Source of the DNA: Bacteroidota bacterium
Lineage (GTDB): Bacteria; Bacteroidota; Bacteroidia; Bacteroidales; VadinHA17
Length of the DNA: 64,000 nt
Direction of reading: 5' to 3'
Assembly: GCA_022561875.1 (NCBI GenBank)
Contig: JADFQJ010000004.1
Coordinates: forward strand, 32,161-96,160
The notes under the pieces are model-generated. The model was not told the DNA's origin. It was given only the letters and a program-made list of their open reading frames with translations, and did not search any database. Position numbers and translations under genes: made by a program. Positions 29,082 through 38,169 of the stretch are shown in pieces (within the stretch, counting starts at the first letter, position 1; every line of letters starts with the position of its first letter).

Positions 29082-29366
29082 TTATCTTTTGATGCTGAGT
29101 GAGTGTGCGGTTGATTTTTTACAAATGCCAAAAATTATTACTGAATCTCTAACAGAAGTAGGTCGGGATTTGCTATTAAATAAATTTTCTTTTTCCAGCC
29201 TGGCAAATTCCGTAAAAAGGTTCATGTATTCATGTACAGTTTCATCATTCAACTGCTGAGTCAGGAAATTATTCACATACTCTTTCTCATTAGCTTCCAC
29301 ACCGCCATCCTGTTTAACTATCAGTGCAAAAAGCTGCATCAGGGCTTTGAGAATTTCTTCACTCAT
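29082..29366 (-). pseudogene. N-terminal TerB-like fragment of frameshifted ABC exporter
   Basis: Starts MSEEILKALMQLFALIVKQDGG, the usual start of these Bacteroidota exporters (TerB-like helical domain), and reads correctly to FGICKK. Restoring one base in the six-T run at 29115-29120 would give INRTLTQHQKIIVLVRLFEL and join the central piece in frame. It starts three bases after the upstream EEP gene stop, so the two are in one operon. Confidence 0.75.
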
Positions 29367-29369
29367 TAT

Positions 29370-30425
29370 TTAGTTAATTACAAATTTTATTCTCACAGGA
29401 TTATGATCGGAATTTTGAAATTCAAGATCGTAAGTCTTTATGGATATAGTTTCCAGGTTGGGTGACAGAAGAAAGAAATCAATAATAGTAGTTCCCGATG
29501 TTTTCTTGTCAAAAGAAGTTCTTAATGAACGGTTGGTAGGAACCTCGTTATCAAAACACCACTGCCACTGCTCCGGCAGGAAATTAATATCTATTCCTGT
29601 AAGCAGAAAGTTTGCATATTCATCCGGTTTGTTGAATTTGCCGTCTGTGAGACCGGGAGGATGTTGATTCCAGTCACCTCCCGCAACTATAAAATTCCCT
29701 TTTTGATATTCGCTTATAACAAAATTCCTGATAAATTCCATTTCCTGCTTTTTCAGCCTTCCATCATCAAAAGCAGAATTATGAATATTCAAAAGAACAA
29801 ATTCCTTACCATTATTAATTGGATACCGGTTAAGTAGAATACATCTGTCAAGCATAAAAACTTTCATTGGCCAGCTATACTCACCGGGAAGGTCTAATCT
29901 TACAGATTCTAATGGATCCGGTTCGCTCAAACTGAACAATCCCGAAGAAACAAAACCCATTGGAGATGTAAACGGCAAAGGAACGAAACTCACTTTGTAA
30001 TTTGGAGCAAAGAACACAAAGAATTCTTTGAATAATCCTGCCAGATGTTTTGTTTCATCAATAAAATAAGTTCTTTTAGATTTTTTATCAACTTCTTGCA
30101 ATAATATGAAACCTGGCTTACAGGTGTTACTGAGGAAATTACTTATCTCACTAAGATTCTTTTGAGTATTTTCATTAGTAGTTCTGACTTTCTCACCCCC
30201 ATCATAGAAAAAATCCATTTCATAGCCTAAACCTGCATACCCGATATTCCAGGTTATAACAGTTAAAGTGTCACCTGTCTTCAAAGTATCAGGATGGTCA
30301 GAGTTATAGATACCGGAAATAGCGTCAGGTTTGTAATCTGTTATTGTGAAAAATGCTAAAAACAAGATAAAAAGTAGAACTACAATGCTAATAGAAATAA
30401 GGCTGATTTTTAGAACTGTTTTCAT
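29370..30425 (-). CDS. endonuclease/exonuclease/phosphatase (EEP) family protein, membrane-anchored
   Basis: 351 residues. One N-terminal transmembrane helix (residues 7-29) puts the domain outside the cytoplasm. EEP motifs: TWNIGYAG near the start, LLQEVD with the metal-binding Glu, LLNIHNSAFDDG, VAGGDWNQHP with catalytic Asp-Asn, and closing NSDHNPVRI with the essential Asp-His. Could cleave nucleic acid, phosphoinositide-like or sugar phosphates; not resolved. Three bases separate it from the exporter gene. Confidence 0.82.
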   Translation of the reverse strand: MKTVLKISLISISIVVLLFILFLAFFTITDYKPDAISGIYNSDHPDTLKTGDTLTVITWNIGYAGLGYEMDFFYDGGEKVRTTNENTQKNLSEISNFLSNTCKPGFILLQEVDKKSKRTYFIDETKHLAGLFKEFFVFFAPNYKVSFVPLPFTSPMGFVSSGLFSLSEPDPLESVRLDLPGEYSWPMKVFMLDRCILLNRYPINNGKEFVLLNIHNSAFDDGRLKKQEMEFIRNFVISEYQKGNFIVAGGDWNQHPPGLTDGKFNKPDEYANFLLTGIDINFLPEQWQWCFDNEVPTNRSLRTSFDKKTSGTTIIDFFLLSPNLETISIKTYDLEFQNSDHNPVRIKFVIN

Positions 30426-30442
30426 TATAGAAAAAAAATAAA

Positions 30443-31174
30443 TTATCTTTTATTCATTTTCCTGACATCCAGCAATACACCTGATTGCTCTTCATATTTA
30501 TTAATAATGGTTAATATAATTTCTGCAACCTCTTGAGGTTTAGAGAGTAAGCCAAATTCTTTATATGCAATAAAATCTCTTGCATTTTTAAAATTTTTTA
30601 ATTTTGTTTTCCTGATTAATTTTTGTGTGTTCGTTTCAACAAGTCCTGGATACACAGAGAAAATGTTGATCCGTTTTGCAGGATCATGATCTTTCTGTTC
30701 TTCAGCAATCACCTGGCTGTACATAGCGAGTGCCGCTTTTGATGAACAATAATTACTCCATGATGGTTGTGGTTTTCTTCCTGCTGCGGAGCCAATATTG
30801 ATGATTATTTTCTTACAACATTGATCCTGATATGTCGATATGAACTTATTCATTAGAATTGCCGGTGCAACTGAATTTACATTAAACCCTGTAATAATCT
30901 CTTCCTGCTCAAGCCGTCCAACCTGTATGATTTTCCCAAGAGTGCCGGCATTATTTATAAGTATTACTGATTCAGCCTCTTTGTGCTGATGGAAAGTAAA
31001 ATCCGTCACTTTCTCAATATCGGCTAAATCAAGGGTTATTTGTTCAAATCTGGTATGTGCAATAGCTTCATTACGGCTTATGCCGTAAATAAAATTATTT
31101 TCGTCATTTAAAACTTTTTCAGCTAATGCTCTTCCAATTCCGCGACTGGTACCGGTTATATAATAATAATACAT
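30443..31174 (-). CDS. short-chain dehydrogenase/reductase
   Basis: 243 residues. NAD(P)-binding TGTSRGIGRALAE, INNAGTLG, catalytic Ser in INIGSAAG and the YCSSK (YxxxK) motif are all present. Similarity of layout is to sepiapterin/benzil reductase-type SDRs, which reduce small carbonyls with NADPH. It is the first gene of the minus-strand run and diverges from the aminopeptidase gene. Confidence 0.85.
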   Translation of the reverse strand: MYYYYITGTSRGIGRALAEKVLNDENNFIYGISRNEAIAHTRFEQITLDLADIEKVTDFTFHQHKEAESVILINNAGTLGKIIQVGRLEQEEIITGFNVNSVAPAILMNKFISTYQDQCCKKIIINIGSAAGRKPQPSWSNYCSSKAALAMYSQVIAEEQKDHDPAKRINIFSVYPGLVETNTQKLIRKTKLKNFKNARDFIAYKEFGLLSKPQEVAEIILTIINKYEEQSGVLLDVRKMNKR

Positions 31175-31318
31175 AAAGGTTCGAGTGTTTACCCTGGTTA
31201 AATGTTGTTTAAATCTTTGAAAAATACATAAAAATATTTTAATACCTTTATTAAGCCGGATTTATTGTATTTGTCAGTTGATATGAATTTTTTTATTTTA
31301 GTAAGAAAAGGAAAACCT

Positions 31319-33418
31319 ATGACCAGAAATCTTATAATTCCATTAATCGCCTTAATCCTGTTCCTTTCTGTTTATATTCCGGTGAAAGATAATTTATCTA
31401 ATCCTCTTTCGCCTGATCCAAATACCAGGACCGATACTTTTGATGTAGTTCATTACACTATTAGTCTGACAGTACCTGATATAAAGGATGAACAGGTCTA
31501 TGGGATAGTCGATTTGCAGATTCACCCCCTGATAAATGATATAGATACTATTACCCTCGATCTGTTTGGGTTCAGTGTGGATTCTATATGGATAGAGAAT
31601 GAAACGATCCACGGTTTTTCTTATGACGGCAGGCTTATAAGAGTTCCGGTCAGGGATGAAATACAATCAAAATCTTCGGTGGTTTTATCTGTGTTTTATC
31701 ATGGTACTCCGTCCAGAGACCCGGCTTGGGGAGGGTTTTATTTTAAAGATAATGTAGCTTATAATATGGGTGTTGGAATGAGATCTTATCCGCACGGAGT
31801 AGGGCGGTACTGGTATCCTTGTGTTGACAACTTTGTCGACAGGGCTACTTATGATTATTTTATAAGGGTTCCCGAAAATTATACAGCTGTTTGCCCGGGA
31901 GTTCTTCAGAAAACTTACAAGCATCAGGATAGCACAGTTACGTGGCATTGGTATCTGGAAGATAATATCCCTACCTATCTCTCTTCTGTAGCAATCTCAG
32001 AATACGAAATTATCAGAGACACCCTGCAGGGAATAGAAAGGGAAATACCACTATCGGTTTATATACGACCGGATTTAAAAATGAAAGCAGATTCGTCTTT
32101 TTCAGAAATCGGAAAATACCTTGCCGTGCTGGAGAATTATTTTGGCGCCTACAGGTGGCAAAGAGTGGGATATGTCGGTGTACCGTTTTCGGGAGGGGCA
32201 ATGGAGCATGCTACAAATATTGCAATATCCGAGTCAACCATCACAGGAAACCTGAGATTTGAGACACTCTATTTGCATGAACTGGCACACAGCTGGTTTG
32301 GGAATATGGTAACCTGCCGCACTTCCGGGGATATGTGGTTAAATGAAGGATGGGCAAGCTATTGTGAGGCTTTGTTCATTAAGGAGAAGTACGGCAAAGG
32401 AAAGTTTATTGATTATGTGAGGGATAATCATTATAAGGTGTTGATGTATACTCATATTCGGGATAATGGAATGCATGCGGTTTATGGTATTCCAAAGGAA
32501 CTTACATACGGTAGTACGGTATATGATAAGGGATCAGATGTTGTTCATACACTTAGAAATTACCTGGGTGATGATCAATTCTTTCCGGCTGTTAAGAAAT
32601 ATTTGAATGAATATGCATTCAATGATGCTTCAACAGAGGATTTGAAAAATATACTTGGTGATCAGACAAAAACCAACCTCGATGATTTCTTCAAAAGCTG
32701 GATATATTCGCCGGGATTCACGCATTTTTCCATTGATACTTTCATGGTGAGCAGAAATGAAAACAGTTACGATGTAGATGTGGTAATTGAACAAAAACTT
32801 AGAGGAGCTGATGAATTGTACAATTCCAACCGGCTTGAAATAACATTCATGGATGAGAACTGGAACAGGAAAACACTATTTTTCAGGTTTTCCGGCAGGA
32901 AAGGAGAGAATCATTTTGAGCTTCCTTTTAAACCAACCATAGTTTTGCTTGATGTTGAAGAAAAGGTTTCTGATGCCATTACCGGTTATACACGTGTTAT
33001 AACAAATCCAGGCAATTATGATTTTGACCTTTCTTTTTTCAGACAATCGGTAAACCAAGTAAAAGATTCTGCTTTGATCAGGGTTGAATACCACTGGGTG
33101 ACCCCTGATACAATAAAAAGTAAAGATTTTAATGGAAAATTCCTGAAGAATGGATATTGGTCTGTTAATGGAATTTTCCCTGAGGGTTATGATGCAACGG
33201 GCTATTTTAAATATTTCAGCAAACAGAGCAGACAACCTGTATATGTGGATAGCACCTTACTGGTTGATGATCCTGAACGATTAGTGATATTATTCAGAGA
33301 GCAACCGGGACAAGCCTGGAGACAGATACCCTCCGAAAAGAGCAATAAAAAATCGCAAAATGAAATAGTTGTGAAACATGTATCATCCGGGGATTACATA
33401 ATGGGACAGATCAAATGA
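31319..33418 (+). CDS. M1 family metallopeptidase (aminopeptidase N-like)
   Basis: About 699 residues. Signal-like hydrophobic N-terminus (LIIPLIALILFLSV). Substrate-anchoring GGAMEHATN corresponds to the GxMEN motif, and the zinc site is HELAHSWFGN with the downstream Glu in NEGWASYCE (HExxH-18-E). A C-terminal beta domain of about 200 residues follows. Releases N-terminal residues from peptides in the periplasm or at the surface. ATG at 31319 gives a normal signal sequence; upstream in-frame starts at 31283 (ATG) and 31265 (TTG) are less likely. Confidence 0.9.
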   Translation: MTRNLIIPLIALILFLSVYIPVKDNLSNPLSPDPNTRTDTFDVVHYTISLTVPDIKDEQVYGIVDLQIHPLINDIDTITLDLFGFSVDSIWIENETIHGFSYDGRLIRVPVRDEIQSKSSVVLSVFYHGTPSRDPAWGGFYFKDNVAYNMGVGMRSYPHGVGRYWYPCVDNFVDRATYDYFIRVPENYTAVCPGVLQKTYKHQDSTVTWHWYLEDNIPTYLSSVAISEYEIIRDTLQGIEREIPLSVYIRPDLKMKADSSFSEIGKYLAVLENYFGAYRWQRVGYVGVPFSGGAMEHATNIAISESTITGNLRFETLYLHELAHSWFGNMVTCRTSGDMWLNEGWASYCEALFIKEKYGKGKFIDYVRDNHYKVLMYTHIRDNGMHAVYGIPKELTYGSTVYDKGSDVVHTLRNYLGDDQFFPAVKKYLNEYAFNDASTEDLKNILGDQTKTNLDDFFKSWIYSPGFTHFSIDTFMVSRNENSYDVDVVIEQKLRGADELYNSNRLEITFMDENWNRKTLFFRFSGRKGENHFELPFKPTIVLLDVEEKVSDAITGYTRVITNPGNYDFDLSFFRQSVNQVKDSALIRVEYHWVTPDTIKSKDFNGKFLKNGYWSVNGIFPEGYDATGYFKYFSKQSRQPVYVDSTLLVDDPERLVILFREQPGQAWRQIPSEKSNKKSQNEIVVKHVSSGDYIMGQIK

Positions 33419-33423
33419 TTAAA

Positions 33424-33446
33424 AAAAGCGATCTCCAGGCGCTTTG
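33424..33446 (+). terminator. weak hairpin after the aminopeptidase gene
   Basis: AAAAAAAGCG and CGCTTTGTT pair as AAAGCG/CGCTTT around a nine-base loop six bases after the stop. The T-run is short, so termination is only plausible. Confidence 0.4.
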
Positions 33447-33453
33447 TTAAAAG

Positions 33454-33527
33454 TGGAGCATATCGGAATCGAACCGATGACCTCTTGACTGCCAGTCAAA
33501 CGCTCTAGCCAACTGAGCTAATGCCCC
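33454..33527 (-). tRNA. tRNA-Ala (anticodon GGC)
   Basis: Reverse complement starts GGGGCATTAGCTCAGTTGG and ends ATGCTCC plus discriminator A. The acceptor stem carries the G3:U70 wobble pair that defines alanine tRNAs. Anticodon loop CTGGCAG gives GGC, reading GCC/GCU. T-arm GGTTCGATTCC is regular. Length 74; no encoded CCA. Confidence 0.96.
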
Positions 33528-33787
33528 TGAATTTTCGATGGGCAAAAGTAAGGAAAATTTATGTAAATAATATTCGCAACCTGCAATGAATGTATATAAG
33601 GTGAAGCAGGAAAAAACAGTATGATTGTCAGTTAGTTTGATGTGATTATTGCAATACTTTTTAAGAAAAAAGCTACTGCTAAGCGGCTTAAAGGATATTT
33701 AGTAAATATTTTTACTATTTTTTTGCAAACTTTTTGATTATGATGGGATAAATACTTAATTTTAAAGTCTCAATAAATTCAATAACA

Positions 33788-34474
33788 ATGGAACGGAAAA
33801 AAAATGACAAAGCTGATCTTGAGAAAAGAAAAGGGGTCTTTTTTCAATTGGGCCTGGTAATCACCATTTCGCTGCTTTTGATTGCTTTTGAATGGACAAG
33901 CTCCGGATTGAATAAAAACCAGTATGATATTGGAGAGGGAGATGAAATTGACGAGGAAATCATTCCGGTTACACGCCAGGAAAAACCAGAACCCAAAATT
34001 CCTCCAAAACCCCCTAAAGTTACTGAGGTGTTGAACATTGTTGAAGATGATGTTATAATTGAAAATGAACTGATGCTTGACGATCTGGAATCTGATCAGG
34101 ATGAGGAAGTGCAAATGCTTGATTTTGATGTTGAAGGAGAGGAACAAGAAGAAGCTGAAATTTTCTTCATTGTTGAGGATATGCCGGATTTCAAAGGGAA
34201 AGGACTGAATGGTTTCAGGAACTGGGTAATGAAAAACCTTGAATATCCTGAAATAGCAGCTGAAAACGGTATCAGCGGAACGGTGTATGTCACGTTTGTA
34301 GTTGAACCAACCGGGTTAGTGAGTAAAGTGAAAATAGTGAGAGGAGTCGATCCGGCTCTTAATAAAGAGGCTATAAGGGTAGTAAAAACTTCTCCTAAAT
34401 GGACACCGGGAAAACAGAGAGGTAAAGCTGTGAGAGTGGCATTTACCTTCCCAATCAAATTCGTGCTTCAATAA
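33788..34474 (+). CDS. TonB family energy-transducer protein
   Basis: 228 residues. A short basic cytoplasmic start, one transmembrane helix (residues 19-36), a proline-rich periplasmic linker (KPEPKIPPKPPK), an acidic stretch, and a C-terminal TonB domain with YPEIAAENGISGTVYVTFVV and SPKWTPGKQRGKAVRV. It would pass proton-motive force to TonB-dependent receptors, but no exbBD is near. A good hairpin terminator follows. Confidence 0.88.
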   Translation: MERKKNDKADLEKRKGVFFQLGLVITISLLLIAFEWTSSGLNKNQYDIGEGDEIDEEIIPVTRQEKPEPKIPPKPPKVTEVLNIVEDDVIIENELMLDDLESDQDEEVQMLDFDVEGEEQEEAEIFFIVEDMPDFKGKGLNGFRNWVMKNLEYPEIAAENGISGTVYVTFVVEPTGLVSKVKIVRGVDPALNKEAIRVVKTSPKWTPGKQRGKAVRVAFTFPIKFVLQ

Positions 34475-34496
34475 GTTGTAACAATAATGATATTCT

Positions 34497-34527
34497 AAAC
34501 CCTGATCTGTCGGTCAGGGTTTTTTTG
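34497..34527 (+). terminator. rho-independent terminator after the tonB-like gene
   Basis: Stem AACCCTGA/TCAGGGTT around TCTGTCGG, followed by a run of seven T. Placed 23 bases after the stop. Confidence 0.85.
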
Positions 34528-34689
34528 TGTCGTAATATCCCTCAAATTCACAATCAGTAACTCTTTTTTATCCATTGTTATGATTTTCAGCGCTAAATAT
34601 TTAAATTCGTTGAATATTTTATTTTAATTATTGTAGTGTGCTAAATGCAACCACTGGTGAATACAATTGAAATTTAAAACCGAAAAAAA

Positions 34690-35859
34690 ATGAAAAAAAT
34701 TGCTTATCTCTTGGTATTAAGCCTTTTAATCACATCTTGTGTTTCCACAAAAAAACAATTACAGAAAGGTAATTATGATGTTGCCATTGAAAGATCTGTC
34801 AAAAAATTAATGAGGAAACCTGATGCTACAAATGAAATTTTAATTCTGGATAAAGCATACAATATTGCTAATGAACAGGATTTGAACAGGATAAAATATC
34901 TTAAACTGGAAAGTAATCCGGACAGATGGGATGAAATACTCAATCATTATCTGAGACTTAAAAACAGGCAGGCGCGGGTAAGGACAGTACTGCCGTTAAG
35001 AATGCCTCGCAGGACCATAGACTATGAATATTTTGATTATGACAGGGAAATTGTTGAAGCAAAGCATAATGCAGCTGAGTTTTTCTTTGCACATGGCCGG
35101 AAGCTGATGGGAAACGACAATAAAGAAAGTTACCGTAAAGCATATTACGAATTCAGTAAAGTAAAAGAATACTGGGGTGATTACGAAAATATTGACCAGT
35201 TAATAAATGAATCACATTACAGAGGAATGAGCAGGGTGCTGGTAACTATTGAAAATAAAACTCATCTGAAACTTAGCGAGGGGTTTAAACAAGACCTTCT
35301 GGCTATTAATCATGCTTCACTGAATAGTGAATGGGTGGAATACCATACACGCCATTTGGATGATAATATAAATTATGATTACCTGGTGTACATAAGTTTG
35401 AAAATTATTGATGTTTCACCCGAGTCGGTGAAGGAAAAGGATTTTATTGAAAGAAAGAAAGTTGAGGATGGATTTGATTATGCACTTGATCAAAATGGGA
35501 ATGTGATGAGAGATACAGCAGGGAACGATATAAAAATTACAAAATATAAAACTCTTCAATGCACAGTTATTGAAACCGTCCAGCAAAAAGCGGTTAATAT
35601 TATCGGAGATGTTGAGATTATCCGGACTAACCCTGAAAAACTGATTAAAAAAGATGCTATTGGAGCTGAAACATATTTTGAACATCTCTCTGCCAGAGCT
35701 ATTGGTGATCCGGAAGCTCTCTCAACAGATACCAGGAAATTGGTTGAGATAGCGCCGGTGCCTTTCCCTGATGATGTTTCAATGATCATGCAATGTAGTG
35801 AAACCCTGAAGCTGGCTATAAGAGATATACTGCGACGAAACAGACGGTACATTTATTAA
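34690..35859 (+). CDS. predicted lipoprotein of unknown function
   Basis: 389 residues. Signal with lipobox ITSC at residues 15-18. The N-terminal half is helical and TPR-like (repeated YDVAIERSVKKL and KAYYEFSKVKEYWGDYENI segments), the C-terminal half beta-rich. Probably on the periplasmic face of the outer membrane. No named family recognised; a stand-alone gene behind a terminator. Confidence 0.65.
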   Translation: MKKIAYLLVLSLLITSCVSTKKQLQKGNYDVAIERSVKKLMRKPDATNEILILDKAYNIANEQDLNRIKYLKLESNPDRWDEILNHYLRLKNRQARVRTVLPLRMPRRTIDYEYFDYDREIVEAKHNAAEFFFAHGRKLMGNDNKESYRKAYYEFSKVKEYWGDYENIDQLINESHYRGMSRVLVTIENKTHLKLSEGFKQDLLAINHASLNSEWVEYHTRHLDDNINYDYLVYISLKIIDVSPESVKEKDFIERKKVEDGFDYALDQNGNVMRDTAGNDIKITKYKTLQCTVIETVQQKAVNIIGDVEIIRTNPEKLIKKDAIGAETYFEHLSARAIGDPEALSTDTRKLVEIAPVPFPDDVSMIMQCSETLKLAIRDILRRNRRYIY

Positions 35860-35928
35860 CAACGTTATTCTTTTTGGATTGTTTAAGAAATATAACAAGG
35901 AATTACAGGGGGAAAGATCATTTTGCAG

Positions 35929-37122
35929 ATGGGAGAACCGATAATAACAAAGAAAATAATAGAAAAAGCGGTACTGATAGGGGTGATAAGCCGGGATCAG
36001 AGTGAGTCGGAAGTTGATGATTACCTTAAAGAACTTGCCTTTTTAACAGAAACTGCCGGCGCAAAACCTGTAGGCAGATTTACTCAGAAACTTGAAAAGC
36101 CGAATCCGAAGACTATTATTGGTACAGGCAAGCTGGAAGAAGTCGTAAGATATATAAAAGATAACGGTATAGATATAGTTATCTTCGATGATGACCTGTC
36201 GGCAAGTCAGCTCAGGAATATTGAGCGGACCCTAAAATGCCGGGTGTTGGACCGCACCAATCTGATACTCGATATTTTTGCAACAAGGGCTAAAACAGCA
36301 CATGCCAAAACACAGGTGGAACTTGCACAATATCAATATCTTCTGCCACGGCTTACGGGAATGTGGACTCACCTTGAAAGGCAGAAAGGTGGAATTGGCT
36401 TGCGCGGACCGGGAGAAACAGAAATTGAAACCGATAGAAGAATTATCCGTGATAAGATATCAAGACTGAAGGACCGGTTAAAAAAAATTGACAAACAAAT
36501 GGCAACCCAACGGAAAAACAGAGGGAAACTGGTTAAGGTTGCATTGGTGGGATATACAAATTCCGGAAAATCAACAATGATGAATCTGCTTAGTAAATCG
36601 GAAGTGTTTGCTGAGGATAAATTGTTTGCGACACTGGATACCACCGTAAGGAAGATTGTTATTGGAAACCTGCCTTTCCTTCTGGCCGATACGGTTGGGT
36701 TTATCCGCAAATTGCCTCACCACCTTGTTGAATCGTTCAAATCAACTTTAGATGAAGTGCGCGAAGCAGATGTTCTGGTTCATCTGGTGGACATTTCTCA
36801 TCCCAATTTCGAGGAGCAGATTTTGGTTGTAAATCAAACACTGAATGATCTGAAAATTTATGGCAAATCTGAGTTTGTGGTTTTCAATAAGATTGATGCA
36901 TATTCATTTATTGAAAAAGATAAGGATGATCTTACTCCTTCAACAAAAGAAAACCTGACACTTGATGACCTGAAGAAAACATGGATGGCAAAAAAAAATG
37001 CCTCCTGCGTATTTATTTCTGCCCTGAAAAAAACAAATATAACTGAGCTTAAAGAAGTTCTTTATAAAAAAGTGAAAGAAATACACAGCAAACGATACCC
37101 TTATAATGATTATTTGTATTAA
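35929..37122 (+). CDS. hflX: ribosome-associated GTPase HflX
   Basis: About 397 residues. The N-terminal nucleotide-binding domain has TETAGAKPVGRF-like LTETAGAKPVG and TIIGTGKLEE; then RLTGMWTHLERQKGGIGLRGPGE, and the G domain with G1 GYTNSGKS, G3 DTVGFI and G4 FNKID. HflX splits stalled ribosomes under stress. ATG at 35929 is preferred over the in-frame TTG at 35923. Its last four bases overlap the convergent asd gene. Confidence 0.95.
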   Translation: MGEPIITKKIIEKAVLIGVISRDQSESEVDDYLKELAFLTETAGAKPVGRFTQKLEKPNPKTIIGTGKLEEVVRYIKDNGIDIVIFDDDLSASQLRNIERTLKCRVLDRTNLILDIFATRAKTAHAKTQVELAQYQYLLPRLTGMWTHLERQKGGIGLRGPGETEIETDRRIIRDKISRLKDRLKKIDKQMATQRKNRGKLVKVALVGYTNSGKSTMMNLLSKSEVFAEDKLFATLDTTVRKIVIGNLPFLLADTVGFIRKLPHHLVESFKSTLDEVREADVLVHLVDISHPNFEEQILVVNQTLNDLKIYGKSEFVVFNKIDAYSFIEKDKDDLTPSTKENLTLDDLKKTWMAKKNASCVFISALKKTNITELKEVLYKKVKEIHSKRYPYNDYLY

Positions 37123-38105
37123 ATTAAGCCTTGCTCCAGCATGTATTCAGCGATCTGTACAGCATTTGTCGCCGCTCCTTTTCTGATATTATCCGAAACG
37201 ATCCAAAGGTTAAGACAATTCTTTTTTGAATAGTCTCTCCTGATCCTCCCGACAAAAACATCATCTTTGTTTGCAGAACTTATGGGCATTGGATAAACAT
37301 TGTTTTTTGGATCATCAGTAACTTTTATCCCGGGCGAATTATTCAGAATAGCTGAAATATTTTCTAATTCAAACTCTTTGACAAATTCAATATTTACCGA
37401 TTCCGAATGTCCGCTCACTACAGGAACGCGAACGGCGGTTGCAGTGATCTCAAGGGTTTGATCATCCAGGATTTTTCGGGTTTCTTCAATCAGTTTCACT
37501 TCTTCGGTAGTATAACCGTTATCTGTGAACTCTCCGCAGTGAGGGAGACAATTCAGGTCGATAGGGTGCGGATAAATCATATTTGGTTCAATATTATTCC
37601 TTTCACTTTCCATCTGACTGATTGCACGGGCTCCGCTTCCGCTTACAGACTGATAAGTTGAGACAACAATCCTGTTTATTATGAAATTTCTGTGTAAAGG
37701 TGCAAGGACCATGACCATTTGGATGGTCGAACAATTAGGATTGGCAATTATCCTGTCGTTTTTGTTTATGATTCCTGCATTTATTTCCGGGACAACCAAT
37801 TTTATTTCGGGGTCCATTCTCCATGCCGAAGAATTGTCAATCACTTTGCCGTATTGTGCAAACGCAGGGGCAAATTCTCCGGAAACCTTTTCACCGGCAG
37901 AAAACAGGACAAGATCAGGTTTGGCAGCCAGCCCTTCTCTGATGCTTGCAACCTTAATTTCATTATTGCGAAAAATAATGGTTTTTCCTGATGATCTCTC
38001 AGAAGCTGCAGGGATCAATTGATCTGAAGGAAATTTCCTTTTCTCTATTAATTCTATCATGGTCCTGCCAACAACACCTGTCGCTCCCACAACACATACT
38101 TTCAT
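37119..38105 (-). CDS. asd: aspartate-semialdehyde dehydrogenase
   Basis: 328 residues. NADPH-dependent reduction of aspartyl phosphate, leading to lysine, threonine and methionine. Rossmann start VGATGVVGRTM, the NPNCSTIQMV motif with the catalytic Cys, YQSVSGSGARA, and RVPVVSGHSESVNIEF with the active-site His are intact. Convergent with hflX, divergent from the surface-protein gene. Confidence 0.96.
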   Translation of the reverse strand: MKVCVVGATGVVGRTMIELIEKRKFPSDQLIPAASERSSGKTIIFRNNEIKVASIREGLAAKPDLVLFSAGEKVSGEFAPAFAQYGKVIDNSSAWRMDPEIKLVVPEINAGIINKNDRIIANPNCSTIQMVMVLAPLHRNFIINRIVVSTYQSVSGSGARAISQMESERNNIEPNMIYPHPIDLNCLPHCGEFTDNGYTTEEVKLIEETRKILDDQTLEITATAVRVPVVSGHSESVNIEFVKEFELENISAILNNSPGIKVTDDPKNNVYPMPISSANKDDVFVGRIRRDYSKKNCLNLWIVSDNIRKGAATNAVQIAEYMLEQGLI

Positions 38106-38169
38106 AAGCGTTTTTTTATTCTAAGAAATGTTATCTTTATTGTATCTAATAAACCGGCGCTAAAGTTAA

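Noticed and set aside
36278..36710. Frames inside hflX on both strands
   Set aside because: They follow codon bias of the real gene and have no family features.
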